A DNA stretch of 64,000 bases from Balanoglossus misakiensis (GCA_040954595.2 CM082577.2:19406001-19470000); one strand, 5' to 3'. Shown: positions 41,815 through 54,770, counted from the stretch's first letter. Numbers and translations: made by a program. Notes: generated from the letters alone by a model not told the origin.

Positions 41815-42530
41815 TTAATCTTTACGGCCTAGATACGGGTTTTGCGGCCAGAGGTTATACGGCGGAATCACTGTACGACCGAAGTGCCGCAAAACCCGTA
41901 TCTGGGCCGTAAAGGTTTAATGATATACCTTATTGAACGATAATCTACAAGGAAATAATAAAATACACATTCTGTAATATTTCGGAATGTAAATATTACG
42001 TGTTTAACTGTCGTTTTGAAATGATCAATCGCGTAGCATAGAGCCGTATTCCTCCAGTTCTTGCGGATTGATATGCATTATGTCATTTGTTTATATTCTG
42101 TTGCAAGCAAGACAGACGCGCTTGAACTCAAGCAGCTGAGCGCGAGCGAGATATTATTTTTTTCCTCGTAGCGATCGACGCCGATAGTCACACATTAATC
42201 AGATCAAATCATCAATATTACTAAAGATATATTTCCAAATAAACCTCTACAACATGTAGCGATTGCGGGAGATGATGGGATTTGGTGGTGGCATACACCA
42301 TGGACGTACTAGTAACTGACACCGCACCAGACAAATGGAATTCAGAACGTAGCAACGACAACTTTCGAATCTCGCGGAATAAAAACAAAACTAGATCCGG
42401 AGATATTGAACGCGTCGTCCAAAAATGGTCACCGGGCCGGGGCGTGATAAGCAAAAAAACTGCACGGATGTGAGGGTGCTTTTCCCCATAGACTTACACG
42501 GGGCACGTGAATCTAGGGCATAAGATAATT
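41815..42530 (-). repeat. Family I, copy 2
   Basis: Inverse of 13725-14480, with the hairpin at its left end (about 41820-41925). The frames on both strands at 42221-42473 are in the shared repeat and are not conserved as proteins between the copies. Confidence 0.8.
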
Positions 42531-42559
42531 GTGTATACACTTCAATCAACAAAAATATA

Positions 42560-43430
42560 AAATCAGGAGTATTTTAAGAAAAAACAACTCATCGTCGATG
42601 ATGTAGTTTACGCTGGTTTTGTAGTGTTGATTTTTGTGTTACTTTGTTTTCAGAGGTAGCAAATGCAGTTTTGTAATAAATGTGCAAGTTTTTTTTTCAG
42701 TGGGGAATTAGTGCCAGTGATTTGATGGTGGGTTCAGCAATTGAGGCTGGGGGAGTTTTCTGTGGTCATGTGAGGTATGGGAGGAAGATGTTAACACTCA
42801 TTGTCTTGATGTCCATGTTTTGTCATCACAGGTTAAATACATGTTCATTGGTGGTGGTGTTAGATGCGGGGTTGTTTTGGTAGCAGTGGCTGTTATTTTA
42901 GTGCGGTTTGATTAAAATGGATTCAAGTCATTGGTTTTCATGTTTCAAAAATTGTTTGTGGGGGTAAAGAGACTTATGATGGCATCATAGCAGTCATTGT
43001 CCAAGTTGAATAGTTTAGGGATGAACAGATCAAACGCCATAAGAGGTATATCATTTAAAGGGTCTATGACATGCTTTAAAAAGTTTTCATTTTCCCCGTC
43101 AAAAGCTCACCTAGGGTACCTGTCTATGCATTGCCTATTGTGTTGGTTCCGAAAAATGTGCGCGCATGCCAGAATTTGCCACCTTTTTTCATGCCTGTGA
43201 TCAGGGAGCCACTTCGCACTCGAGCCAGGCGAAGGTATTTGCATATGGACAAACAAGTACACTAGAGCCGCTTGCACAGGTGCCATGGTTTAATATAGGG
43301 CGCCCTTTTTGGGATTATAAAAGTTGGTCAACATTTCTTATCAGCGACTCAAATTGTTTTGCATTCACATGTGTATAAAAGAGACGGGGTCATCTCCACC
43401 CTCTACGCGCGTCCACAGCAGCGTGGCTAA
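42560..43430. other. TBL3 intron, nothing recognised
   Basis: Several small plus-strand frames (42680-42883, 42997-43200, 43166-43378) lack domains. No clear repeat structure. Confidence 0.4.
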
Positions 43431-43438
43431 AGATCACA

Positions 43439-43723
43439 ATGGCGGATCTAGTGATGTGTTTACTGTATATGGTACTCCTGAATTTGCTTTTTAAACGTCG
43501 TCAATGCCGATTTCATGGGCATTTGAATGACCCGATACCCGTTTATGGTAACCTTTCATTAGCGGTTGCGATTGGAAGACTGCAGTCCATGCTACAAAAT
43601 CGTCGTCGGAGGTCGAGTTTGCAATTCCTGTGTATGTGCCTTGGCCATCTCCGCGTCACTCCAATTGTTGCCTCGAGACACTGCTTCGGCCATTGTTTTA
43701 GTAAAATGAACCTCAACGCTTAA
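43439..43723 (+). pseudogene. Unrecognised ORF, possibly a transposase first exon
   Basis: A 94-codon frame begins in a good context (AACAATGGCGG) and reads MADLVMCLLYMVLLNLLFKR then an arginine-rich stretch (LQNRRRRSSLQFL). Downstream, 43930-43990 has GTGTGAAAGGCAC followed by TTA, which resembles the right end of a Harbinger element (TTTCACACG-type TIR with TWA duplication), and an inner copy CCTTTTCACACGTGGCAC at 43891. A left end was not found. A Harbinger-related origin is a guess. Confidence 0.3.
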
Positions 43724-43990
43724 TGCAGCGCATAATGAGACAAACCGCGTCGGTAGAGTGCGTTTAGATCGGCGTTTAGTGCGGTGTTTCTGTTCACACG
43801 TGATTTGAATCGCTGCTTAGTCCGGCGCCCCGACCCAGGTCCCACCCCTCAACACCGTCACAAAAAAAGAGCGGCGCAGGGCCGCTCTCACCTTTTCACA
43901 CGTGGCACTTACAAATTAACGCCGCCCTAGGGCCGCCGCTGGGGCCGCGTTGACGGCACGTGTGAAAGGCACTTAAGTCCTAGTGTACCC

Positions 43991-45797
43991 CTCTGTTTAC
44001 AGTAAAGTGTAATTAGCGGTCCATGAGTAATTAAGTCCACAGACAAACCCAGCTATATAAACAGTGTTCAAAGCAAAGGAAGCCCTTGCCTCACATTATG
44101 GGCAGAGGATTTACGAAGGTGTGAAAGACTATGTGTCCACATCAAGATAAGTCTTCGGCTTAACTTCGAAAAGCCGAAAAAAATCGACTGAGTTGGGTTA
44201 GGGGTACACGCCCACTCGCCGCTTTTACTTGCCTGTTATCTAAGCACAGAGGGCAATACGCAATGCCAGATAGTAACATACGTTAACTTAAAGACCCAAA
44301 TAGTGATTTTACGTGTGGTTGTATAGGGCATGTCATAGGCACTTTAACTGGTAACTTTATTTTCCAAAAATAGAAGAATGTATGGAAGTTTATCGACAAG
44401 ATACGAATCTATGTACGGAATGTCTTGGTAAATGTTGAACAAAATACAACAAACGGTATAATAAGTTGATTAATGTGTAAAAAACAATGAAATAATTTCT
44501 ACTGCTGCAGAGAGACACCCATGATTGTGATATGTTTGTATCACACAACTTCGTGTTGGGTAATATCAGATATGATTAGTGGAATCCCTGTCTGACTTCG
44601 TGGGTGTAATTAGTCAATCACTTGTGTTGACCGACTGTCAAGATATAGAAGTGCTTTTATGAATCCTTATAAGCGTTTGTACAAGGTCTAAATATATTGC
44701 TCATGAACTCCTTTTATGCCCTGTTTTGGACTTCTTGCTTTTGGCCTTATTCGGCCAGTGACTGGCTTGGCGCACTTGCCAAGTCTCACTCTTTTCCCGA
44801 ATAAAGGGAGTAACCCACGCTTCAAGTCGTGCTTTTGTATTGGTGCCTGTGCTGTAAAATGTGTGTGTTATGATGTTTGCCTGTGTGTTAATCCACAGTA
44901 GTAACCAATCACAGGAGTATGCACCTGCCAAAAATAAAAAGTGAAAGCATATAAGACATGTGAAAGGAGTGGGAAATTTATTTGGCCAATAAATGCATTA
45001 AATGAATTTAATATCCCAAGAGGGAAATCACAGAGTACATGCCAATTTACATAACAGTACATGTCATTGATATGGCAATGAATTTCTATTGTTTGCCAAA
45101 AATTAAAGTGGGGAAGTTACTACTTTGTAGTGCTGGTATTTTCTGGTTTGAAATGGAAATTTTGGTAAGTTTTCCAGAAAATATCACTTGAATGTTTCAA
45201 CAGAGGGGCCAATGTTGTAGGCTGTGCAGGCACTGTCCCCTTTGCCAGAATATTGAGGGGGATTCCACTCTGGCAAAGGGGACTGTAATATCTCCAACAA
45301 GTGAACGGTGTCATTTTAACGGGTACTGATCCCCCCTTGACAAATTGCTAGTGGGTGCAAACATGTCAACAGGGGGTGAATCCCCCCATCCTCTTGTCTA
45401 GATGAACACTGTTTACATTTGTGTAGAAAAATACAAGTACATGTATTGTTATGAGCATCACAATGAAATACATGTTTAATGAACACACAATTTTAATCAT
45501 GTCACACTGAAATACGTGGGCAACCTGCCATACAAATGGATCAATCATGTGCAGCCCAGGTGAAATGTCCCCATTCAGGAAAGTACTGGCAAAATTGTAC
45601 AGTGAGAGCACAAAATTGAATAACGATTTGTATAACATTCACTCCACCATAAAAATTACAAAACAAGCTCACTGATAACATTCTGAGCATTTTACAAAGC
45701 CCATTTTGTTGAAGTACTGGAGCGATTATAGATCCGTATCATTTTGTTTGTTTTCTGCTGTCATCCGGGAACACACTGCACAATAAGTTAATTTTAA
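43991..45797. other. TBL3 intron, no gene; one hairpin
   Basis: No domain-bearing frame. A hairpin at about 45227-45288 (TGTCCCCTTTGCCAGA and inverse, loop about 25 nt) is the only structure. Frames at 44701-45638 (minus) are unsupported. Confidence 0.45.
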
Positions 45798-46388
45798 AGC
45801 CCCAGTATTTCTCGTGTTTATCCATTTTTCATCATCGAAAATTGCCCATTTTCCCCGTACATTCATCATGGAGTACTACATAATGAAGATATAATAAAGG
45901 TTTAGGCAACTAAAGTTACATGCAAGTCGTAAATTTTGCCTGTAACACTTGAAATGATGCGCGGGTTTGTTTACAATGGAAATGTTGTACATGTTGATCA
46001 GCAAATATGCCTCTTCGACATTTGATGTCAGACCATTTTCGGATTTGATCTGGTTCCATTGACTGAGTTCTCCCATATAGTTATCTTCCCAAAATTTCGC
46101 CGAATTAGTGCGCATTTCTTCGCCGAGTCGATAGATTTGGGGCGACCAAACCTCTTCCGCGTAGATTCACATTTGATTTCGTATGCTCAGTAGTCACGTG
46201 TGTCAACAGAGCCTGACTTTCTGTCCGGACAGAAAGTCATTCTTCACTCGTTATATTGTAAATTGTATGTGTTTATGAATAGAGCTGGGCATGATAACTG
46301 TCGATTCAGTATCAATTATCATCTACTTTTAGAAATTGAAGATGCCGTTTCAAACAAAATTTATGCAAAAACGAGAAATACTGTGGCT
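45798..46388. mobile_element. TTAA-flanked MITE (Kolobok-like ends)
   Basis: Ends AGCCCCAGTATTTCTCGT and AGCCACAGTATTTCTCGT (reverse complement of right) differ at one base and are flanked by TTAA at 45794-45797 and 46389-46392. A perfect 24-bp palindrome (half site GACTTTCTGTCC) lies at about 46214-46237 inside. 591 bp, no transposase. Confidence 0.75.
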
Positions 46389-46392
46389 TTAA

Positions 46393-48449
46393 GCTTGCCA
46401 TGCATATATCAATTCCAGTTTTAAATACAAAATCGAACTTTCAAAGCGGAAAATGTGTGGGAATGAATTGGAACCACCAACAATACATTTCGCTTGTCGT
46501 TGGAATGGTTGTAAACCCAACAATTTATCCAGTGGTTATGTATATCATTATCGTGCAGTTTAGAAAGCGAACGTCCATCACGGAAATCCATTTAACGAAT
46601 CATATCACCCGGCAGAAACCAATATCCAGTCCAATCGCAGGATCCCATTAATAGTGCCCGTTACCTTTGATTGGATATCCGCCAACGCGGCTATATATCC
46701 CAACCATATTTCCAATCAAATTACATACGGTAGTAATGTGCGCTCCAAACGCCTGAGCAATTTCTAGTGAACATGGAAATTTAGCGATTGATACGACAAC
46801 AGATAACAAAATGAAGCCACAATTTCAATCGGTGATCGCCCAAACTGTAGACGCTGTGCAACCGATTTACACCAAATCTTCAGCGAATGTTTAACTAAGT
46901 GAGGTCAGTTAATCAACAATGCAGGAATTTCCCAGCATAAGGTAAGTTTTTGTGGGTGAATAAAATGTTTATTACCATGGAGAGGAATTAAGAATTTTTT
47001 GTTCTGCAGGATATCCAGCATTAAATACTACAAAATGCACTGTTCCTATGGAAACCAAATATGACAACAATTAACCTATGTTAACAAGGGCAGCAATTCA
47101 TTGTCACCAAATTAACTCATGCCTGCAAGTGTTAATTTTCAAAGGCACTGAAGTATTGAGTCACTAAAACTGAAACTCAGTAGTTGCTATGGAAACTGAA
47201 AAAGTCAATATTAATTGCTTTGCTTGTCACTGGTATTCATCACTTTCTTCAGAAATAGTACTGTAATTTGAACCATATCACAAATTTATATGTAAAATTC
47301 TGTTCAAATATTTCAACACTGTATGTTATTTACACCCATTGTTGAAATAAAACTTGGTTGTTGTTAAGACAACTTCATATTGAAAGATTCATTAGTAAAT
47401 AGTGAAAATTGTCTCATTGAACGCAGTCTGTAGGTATCTATTATTCTATTGAATACACACAAATGATGTCACTTGCAGGATTGGGATATATTTTTATTCT
47501 CAAAAAACACGAAATTACGTGTTTCTGTACAGCCAATTACCAGGGGAAGAAATGCGAAATGGATTTTACAAAGTGTCTTCAATCACAAGTTTGCGACAAA
47601 ATAAAAATCAGCCTGCCTTTGTTTTAATGCAAGTCCCATAGAAATGTGGAGGAAAAACGGCCCCAACGGCGACACTTAATTGCTATTGAGGTATTAGTCT
47701 GGTCCCCTGCCCCATTCCCATCACTGGCTGCGCTACGCTAAAGGGAACACATTCACAATCAATTTATTCCAATTTTATTCAGATATACTGAATTTGTAAA
47801 TGTAAAAATTCTTGCTGTTCGGTAGAAACCAGCAGCGCTACGTTTTGTGTTCTCAGTACAAGGATGTGGGATATTCCATATGACACTTTTTCAAAACAGG
47901 GAAATCCGACCAAAAGCGTTCGCTCCAAACATCGAAAAAATAATTAAAAATCAATAATGAATATTTGTTAATTATAAGGAGGGGCCACAATACTGAATAC
48001 AAACGTAAATTATTATGAGATTTGATGTCTAAAGTCTTGTTTTGGTGCCGTTTACACAATTTTGAGCTGGGGGTCGATTGTGGCCCCTCATTTTAAAGCT
48101 TATATGCAGTCATATCTAACTGTGTGATTTTTAAAATGGTACATTCCACACCCGACTTGCGGGAAATTGTTTGAACGCTACACCTACGGCTCACAGTTGC
48201 ACGGCTCCGTGAAAAACCACTCGTATACGATGACGTCAAACAAAGAAAAATATCATGGGAGTATATATAAGAATATTTGCTTAACCATTTCAAATATGAC
48301 CTCATTTAATTTGTCTTCATTTAAAAACCCCAACTAAACTTGGCTGTATGTACGAAACTAAATAACTTAAGACATTTTGAATACAGTCGTAACCCCAACC
48401 ATGACCACAACGCTTACCAACGGCACCACAGAATGGTATGTACTAATTA
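46393..48449. other. TBL3 intron, nothing recognised
   Basis: No convincing coding frame. A short match (CCACTCGTATACGATGACGT, 48217-48236) to 57230-57250 shows a shared dispersed repeat at about 48170-48260. Confidence 0.4.
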
Positions 48450-48607
48450 GAGGTTATAAACGGCTAGCGAGGATATTTGGTTGCGGGTATAAGACCTCTC
48501 AGGTGAAAATTAGCATATATCTTGATTATTTCCCACCAAATATGCTAATTTTCACCTGAGAGGTCTTATATCCATACCAAATACCCGAGAGCACCGTTTA
48601 TAACCTC
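48450..48607. repeat. 158-bp hairpin MITE
   Basis: GAGGTTATAAACGG at left pairs with its inverse at right, and the inner arms (AGACCTCTCAGGTGAAAATT) are perfect inverse copies around a short loop. No target duplication was identified. Confidence 0.8.
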
Positions 48608-50873
48608 ATTATGATTTTGCGTGATAAAGATAAACAATTCCATTATTTCAAATCCGTTGTTTATGCCACCGCCAGTATAAATCATAAACTGTGTTCTATT
48701 CAGGCGCGTTCTCTCCTACGTGTTCCATTTCGGTTATTTTTTTAACTATTCAGGGTCAGATCTTCTTGTCGAGAATATAAACTCCGGCTCCAGCCAATCA
48801 GCGAGCTGGATTCACACCAAGCATATTATAATATCCGTGAAATTAGCTGAAATCATCGGAAGGTCTCACTTCACGAAACGACGGCAATGAAAGAAATTGT
48901 TTGGGAAATGTCCACAGAAACAACAAAAACACACTGTGAGGTTATTTTTATTTATTTAATTTATTATCACGTTGATTATTGCACCATCCCCAGTCATAGG
49001 AAAACATGCATCAATATACATGCAATATGACATGACCTTTGTCAAGTACAACTTCAGCTGTACCATTCCCTTGTGGCGATGTTTAGCATTCGGGTCAGCA
49101 ATATGGTAAGAATCATGACTTTATAATGACTATAATTGACTTTATTTTAAACTGAAACTGCCTATGATGCTGCCTGTTCCGAAGGAGTCCTCACCGCATG
49201 ACCAAATAGAGAGTGCATTTTCCGCGGGATTGACAGGCCTCTATGTTGTGCTTTTTGGTCTAAAAATCATATCGGCAATCTTGTATGAAAAATACGCCCT
49301 TCTGATATTACCTTTCATTCCAAAATAGTCAATTGTGCAGTCAAATGGTAAGATGTGCCCGTAGTATTATATAAATATGAGGAAAACGATAGAAAATGCT
49401 ATTATTTTCGAGTCCATTTTATTCGAACGTATGACCATTAGGAGAGTGCAAACCCCTACAACCAGACATGGTTTACTCCAGGGAACTTTCAGCTTCAAAA
49501 TGTAACTCTCTCGGTTTGCCGCCTACCCAGATTTTGTTTTGAAACGCGTGAGTTTGAAGAAATGCATAGAAAACCATTGGTTGACACACGCCGGATTTCG
49601 GTCATGTGAGCATTTAGCGCCGCATTGTCCAATCCAGTTTTATTTTATTGAATGCAGCATGTCATTTGTCACTCCTTTTAAAGTTTTGCGTTGGCAGATA
49701 TGCCCCAATATGGTAAAAAATGGGCGTAAATGTCAAGTCTGGTGACATGGCGGGAAATTTTCACGTGTGCAGATCAACTCAATAATAATGTCATGTGATA
49801 CCACAGAGCTGCATCTATTGGTTGAAAGTGGCAGGTCATGCATAATGAGCGTCTGTGTACGGTAGATCATTTGCTCAATCATGTGAGGCAGACTATCTCC
49901 TCGGTGTTCTTAGCTAATTGTACTTTAGTTCGGGTTGAATTTAGAGGTAAACGTATGGCAATGCATGTTTTTAATCACAGACCAGTCGTAACTCTGCGTG
50001 TTTGGGCCGTGTTTTTTAACTGAGGGTCAAAACGATCGATCGACAAGTTACAAAGTAGGCATTTTTGTCTAGGCTAGCTCCTACTCAGCGTTTTTTTCTC
50101 TCCATTTGTTTTTCTTCATTGGAGAGTTAATTAGTTTCGATAGATAATTCTCTTGGTGTCATATCTATGGTGTTCCATGTAAACCATTTAGGATAAAAAT
50201 TATATGTTCTAAAAATTCAGTATGTATCCATAGAGTGGTTAATTGAGGAACCTATTCAAATCTGGTTCACAGTCATTCATTCATTTCATGGCCAGACCAC
50301 GCCAAATAGAAAAACAAAAAATCTGAAAAAGTTTCAGATGTTCCAAGTATAACAGAAAGTGGGTCAGTGCGAGGACAACAGTCCTTGAAATTGTCACACT
50401 TCATGCCGCGTACTTCGTGTTGACATGAATTTGGCGGAAGTGTAAACCATTTGTTTGTAGGGTAGGCAAAATTAAGCGCATGGGTTGATATGCGTACAGA
50501 GGCTGTCAGCATTCGCAAATCCTTGCGAAAATGATTAGTTTGCACATAAAGTTTACAAAAAATATCAATTTATGATAGAAACTGTTCACGCAATGTAAAA
50601 AAAAAATTGATCTTGACGCGTGAAAATTGCCCCTACCCATGTAAAAAATGATTTGTCAATGCCAGTCAGAACAGCCAGTCAAATCACTGGTACCAGACAC
50701 GCCCTAATCGAGGGGTTATCGTGCCGACTGTGCAGGCAAATGTATAGGACTGATTTAGGGAAATTGTTGTAAATCCTCAAATTGACTCAAAGGTTTTATG
50801 TTTGTTAGAGGGCACACTGGTGTTGTGTCAGGGTCTACATAAGGCTTGTTACAGACATGATATCCCTACATAC
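48608..50873. other. TBL3 intron, nothing recognised
   Basis: Scattered small frames without domains. No tandem or inverted repeat of note. Confidence 0.4.
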
Positions 50874-50977
50874 CTTTCAGTATATGAAGAACTTTAAACG
50901 GCTGATCTAACGTTATTGCTAAGCCAATGGCTTTAAGGAATTTCTTCTGATGGAGCAGATTGGACAGCTCTTGTTCT
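50874..50977 (-). CDS. TBL3: TBL3 exon, post-propeller helix
   Basis: 104 nt (1 nt, 34 codons, 1 nt) with acceptor TATTTCAG and donor AAAG|GTATG. It reads EQELSNLLHQKKFLKAIGLA then ITLDQPFKVLHILK, matching vertebrate 'QELDNLLHEKRYLRALGLAISLDRP'. It starts the UTP13 C-terminal domain. Phase agrees with 54799 (CA+A = Gln) and 41653 (G+AG = Glu). Confidence 0.93.
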
Positions 50978-51546
50978 CTGAAATATATAAACACATCAAG
51001 TTTAAAGCCCCTATAACTGCCAGATTTTGCATTTTTACCAACGATAACATGCTTCAACCTTCTCCCCAATCCTTTACAATAAAACCCATTAAGCCACATT
51101 ACCTGTATTTGCATGAATTTGTCGTCTATTGGCGACAGATAACTTGAATGAAAAAGTTTGGGGTTCCCTAAGCGATTTTAAATTTACCGCCATTTTTCTG
51201 TGCTGGCCATGTGACATACGGCGTGGCCATGTGACAAAGAATGCAACGAGATTTTTCAAAAATAACGTCAAGGACACTATGGTCCCATTTGGGGATTACA
51301 GAGAAATAGGTATATACCAGAAATAAAATCACAGGTACCCAGTGACATTGGAAGGCACATATAATATAACCATATATAAAAAATTGCGTCAAGGACACGG
51401 TGGTCCCATTTAGGGATTACACAAGAAAAAGTCTACACCGGAGTACGTGGCCATATACAGACAGACAGACACACACACACACATAGCGAGAGATCAATGG
51501 GCAAACACTGACTGACCCATAAGCTGACAATTGCATATGTACTGTA

Positions 51547-52743
51547 CAGTGGAACGCCGATTATCCGAACCTGTTGGGCGGGTTAGATTTTGTTCGGATA
51601 ATTGATTGTTCGGATAATTGATTTTGGCACGTCCGAACAAAGGAAATTGACCACACCATTGGGGCATGCGTATGTTACGATGTTTCCCACATGCACATGC
51701 ATTTTCAATGCACTCACAAAATGAAGCTAATAAAATAATTAAACACAATTCGTCTTCTTTTATATAAAAAAATACATATATTAAGAGTTCAAAAGGTTAA
51801 GAAAGAAAAAAAGACGAAGTCAAAGCTGCAATGTTCTGATCCGTTCAACATCGTATGTCGCCGGTCATCGTACCAAACCATGAACGTGCGTAGGCCTTCC
51901 ATGGCCATGGTAGATTTCGCTAGAGCTGGTGTCTCGTTCTCTTTATCGTCCTAATTTTTCATGCCATGAGTTTATTTCTGAGAAACAAAGTCGATGATTT
52001 CATCATACGTTAATGTTTCAAAGCTGTCATAGTTCTCGCTAGTCTCCAAATCTTCGATGTCAGTGACATTCAAACCGCGCAAAAGAAGCTCTCCGCACGA
52101 GGTCACTTCCGCAAGTGACGTCTTGGCTGTCATTCATATCGGCGCTGCCATGGTCACCGACCGCGACCCGACACGCCTTCACTGTGTCGCGGAATGAAGT
52201 CCATGCGTTTGAAAAGCCGTGTCTTTGATGTTGACACCTCGGACGATCTCCGCCGTCTTCTCGCACGAGTCGAAGACGGGCGATCTCATCCAACCCATGG
52301 CTTTCATTTGTATTATCAACGACAGTGCTAAGCTTATTTCGGCGATAAATCTACTTCACACTATCAAAAAATTGACCAAAGCCGTGCCGACGCGACAAGT
52401 GATTTTTCGTGTTTTACACTTGAGTGTGAAATCCTTAGCTAGTGTCGAATGTTACGATACCCGAAAGTGTGACACTCTGTTGTCGTAAAATGATTGAAAT
52501 ATTCAATTATGATAAAGACGTTTTTAACACGTCCCACCGCCCTTTACAACAGAAACAATTAGAACTGACCAAAGAAATCTGTCCGAAATGTCAGTTTTCC
52601 TGCGGAAATGTCACAGACCGCCGAGAAAACAGGTGCTTGGCATGGCTAATTAAATGTTCAGGGACCGTACCCGGGACCGTACGAAAGCGTTCGGATAATC
52701 CGAAATTCGGATAATTGGTGTTCGGATAATCGGCGTTCCACTG
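51547..52743. mobile_element. pogo/Tigger-like DNA transposon, degenerate
   Basis: Perfect inverted ends CAGTGGAACGCCGATTATCC flanked by TA (51545-51546 and 52744-52745). Subterminal copies of TTCGGATAAT occur at both ends. TA duplication plus the 'CAGTxxAAC...GATTATCCG' end is characteristic of the pogo group. The uninterrupted family G copy at 63846-64000 shows the empty site (CTATACATA). Confidence 0.9.
51985..52320 (-). pseudogene. Tigger-like transposase C-terminal remnant
   Basis: Minus-strand frames give VNIKDTAF, then after a shift SNAWTSFRDTVKAC, and after another shift RGLNVTDIEDLETSENYDSF and TYDEIIDFVSQK before a stop. This resembles the C-terminal part of pogo/Tigger transposases ('...AWxSV...', then acidic '...DLV'-type tail). 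Two frameshifts are visible and no DDE core is seen. Confidence 0.55.
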
Positions 52744-52825
52744 TACATATAAATAGAACAGCTGGCCTCTTTAAAACTAAGCCAGTTATGTAATCATTCA
52801 GGAATTTGCTGTGTATATAAACAAC

Positions 52826-53150
52826 TCAATAAAGTAAATACACACCACTTTGCAAAGCAATCTGACCAGTAGTTCTTGGGTTACAGAGTTTTGACCAAAT
52901 TCACATTTTTCCAGCTAATTTGCATATTTTTGGCAATGACAACTTCATTTGAACAAACTCCCATCTACAGCCCTGCCTGCATCTACACACCTAAGATCGA
53001 GGTCATACGCGCTGCGGTTTTCAAGTTTTTGATGTGGACGGACATACAGACATACATCCATCCATCCATACATCCATCCATACACACAGACGCAACCGAT
53101 CCCATAAGGTCCCATGGTAAAAACCAATGGGACCTAAAAAGTTACTCCTC
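52826..53150 (+). repeat. Dispersed repeat ending in CATC microsatellite
   Basis: 'TTTGCAAAGCAATCTGACCA', 'AATTTGCATATTTTTGGCAA' and 'GACGGACATACAGACATACA' lead into a CATC/CATA run (about 53055-53090) and a short inverted end (GATCCCATAAGGTCCCAT ... ATGGGACC). Related wording occurs at 13140-13640. Confidence 0.6.
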
Positions 53151-53235
53151 TTAATCTTTATAAACTGGACAGTAGTTGGAATAGACGCACTAGCTTTTAC
53201 GGCTGGACATCACTTCTTTAGATTGTAATTAACAT

Positions 53236-53852
53236 CAGGGTTCTCCCCAGGCCCAACCAGCGTCAGGGCCCCCGACGCTATCACTAATGGCCCCGACGCT
53301 ATTATGTCTGCCCGCTATGCTAAATGTGTCATTGTCAACTCCCCTATTTTTGCCTTAAGTCCGCCTTTGTTTTTACCATAACTTTCTACTTCCTTTCAAT
53401 TCTTGATGAATAGTGAACACAACCGAGTCATTTCACACCTTTCACGGCGTTAATCACAGCTTTAATCACCCTAGAAGCAATGCAGCAGCTCTGCATGCTG
53501 TCAAGAGCAGTACGCTGCCCATTTCATTCAGTGCACCAGTTATCTTTAGACAGGCGTCCTATAAATAGCATCATAGCCCTAGTAACACACACACACACAC
53601 GCACAGATGGCAACAAGTGAGCGTACGCATTTTGCAACTCCTTATCTAAACTTGACAAAAGATGTAGAAACTTTTGTTGCAGGTCATGCTATGCACTTGT
53701 ACACTACACACAGGATAGCAGACGACATAATTGGGGGGCCACAGTGATGTCAAATAGAAGCTAATGCTATATGTAAATTTTATGTTAATTAATATGCAAA
53801 TTAGCATGCAAATTAGCCCCGACTCTACGATTTTTTCCTGGGGAGAACCCTG
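53236..53852. mobile_element. hAT-like MITE
   Basis: Ends CAGGGTTCTCCCCAGG and its inverse (CCTGGGGAGAACCCTG). This is a typical hAT-type terminus. An 8-bp flanking duplication is not obvious, so it may have decayed. It contains CCCGACGCTAT repeats and AC runs (53585-53599). Confidence 0.7.
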
Positions 53853-54089
53853 ATCACGCCAAAAGCTCCTATTAGCATCTTTACGCCCATTGTCTAACTG
53901 CACTATTTCACCAAGATTTATGCCGTGTCAATATCAGCAATGTGAGCATGTATTACAGCGATTCAAGCCCTTTAACTAGTCATACTTGTATCCTATGCCG
54001 AGTACATGTATTTGGTTTGGTAGCTGTTTGTAGAGACGATAAATTGTTTTGTTAAGAAAATGACACTGATATGCTACAAAATTACGCAA

Positions 54090-54770
54090 TAATCCCCGCC
54101 TCAGGTGGGTATACACAAGATTTTGGTACATTTCGAGACAAATATTGAGTGAATTATACCAAATCTAGTGTATACCCGATTGAGGTGGGGTTATTACTAT
54201 TATATTATATCAACAATTGATTTTGTGGCATTTAGGTGTCATTCTCTAAATGAAACAGCATCAGAAAAAGAAGTTACGAACGCAAACCGAACTCGTGATG
54301 ATGAATGTAAACATGGGCGCCCGGGATCATCATGTATTAAACATGAAGCAAAAAGTGACAAGACAGGCATCGCGTATAGCAGCGCCAAATATTCCCACAG
54401 AGCAGTTCCAATTAAAATGTCCGTAAATTCAGTGTTCTTATTTTATTTATTTGGTTTAACCCCACGTGACTGTGGGTTAACCCCACATTTTCTCTGCAGG
54501 ATGCTAGTTCAGGGTAAAACAGTATTTTACCATTGCTGGATTGAGCTCTCATCCAATCAGAATGGCGGACAGTAGCATGATATAATATAATTAATTTTTT
54601 GATATACATGTATAATAAAAGCAACAACCCCCACCACAGTTGGGTATAGACTCGATTTTGGTAAAATTTGCTCCATAAAGCACTCGCCTAACAGCTCGTG
54701 CTATGTTGGGAATCGTACCCAAAATGTTGCATATACTGGCCTGCGACATGGGTTATTGCTTTAACTCTAG
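54090..54770 (+). repeat. Family H, copy 3, with two hairpins
   Basis: A first hairpin (about 54094-54203: CAGGTGGGTATACACAAGAT and inverse) is followed by the shared body (GACAGGCATCGCG, GAGCAGTTCCAATTAAAATG, GGATTGAGCTCTCATCCAAT) and a second hairpin (about 54625-54765) containing GCACTCGCCTAACAGCTCG. The 135-codon frame at 54168-54575 runs through the repeat and is not a gene. Confidence 0.75.

Larger units (their letters stand above)
51270..52815 (+). repeat. Family G copy, interrupted by a pogo-like element
   Basis: 'TCAAGGACACTATGGTCCCA' (with a second, partial copy at about 51388), CAGACAGACACACACACACA, then 'GCGAGAGATCAATGGGCAAA' up to 51546; it resumes at 52744 with CATATAAATAGAACAGCTGG. 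The uninterrupted counterpart is at 63846-64000. Confidence 0.8.

Noticed and set aside
52945-53154. ORFs over the CATC microsatellite (52876-53154 plus and 52945-53127 minus)
   Set aside because: Low-complexity repeat translations on both strands.
53236-53852. Direct flanking 8-bp duplication for the hAT-like element
   Set aside because: The flanks (ATTAACAT and ATCACGCC) do not match, so a duplication cannot be claimed.
54168-54575. 135-codon plus-strand ORF
   Set aside because: It runs through hairpin and body of repeat family H; the other copies are not open.
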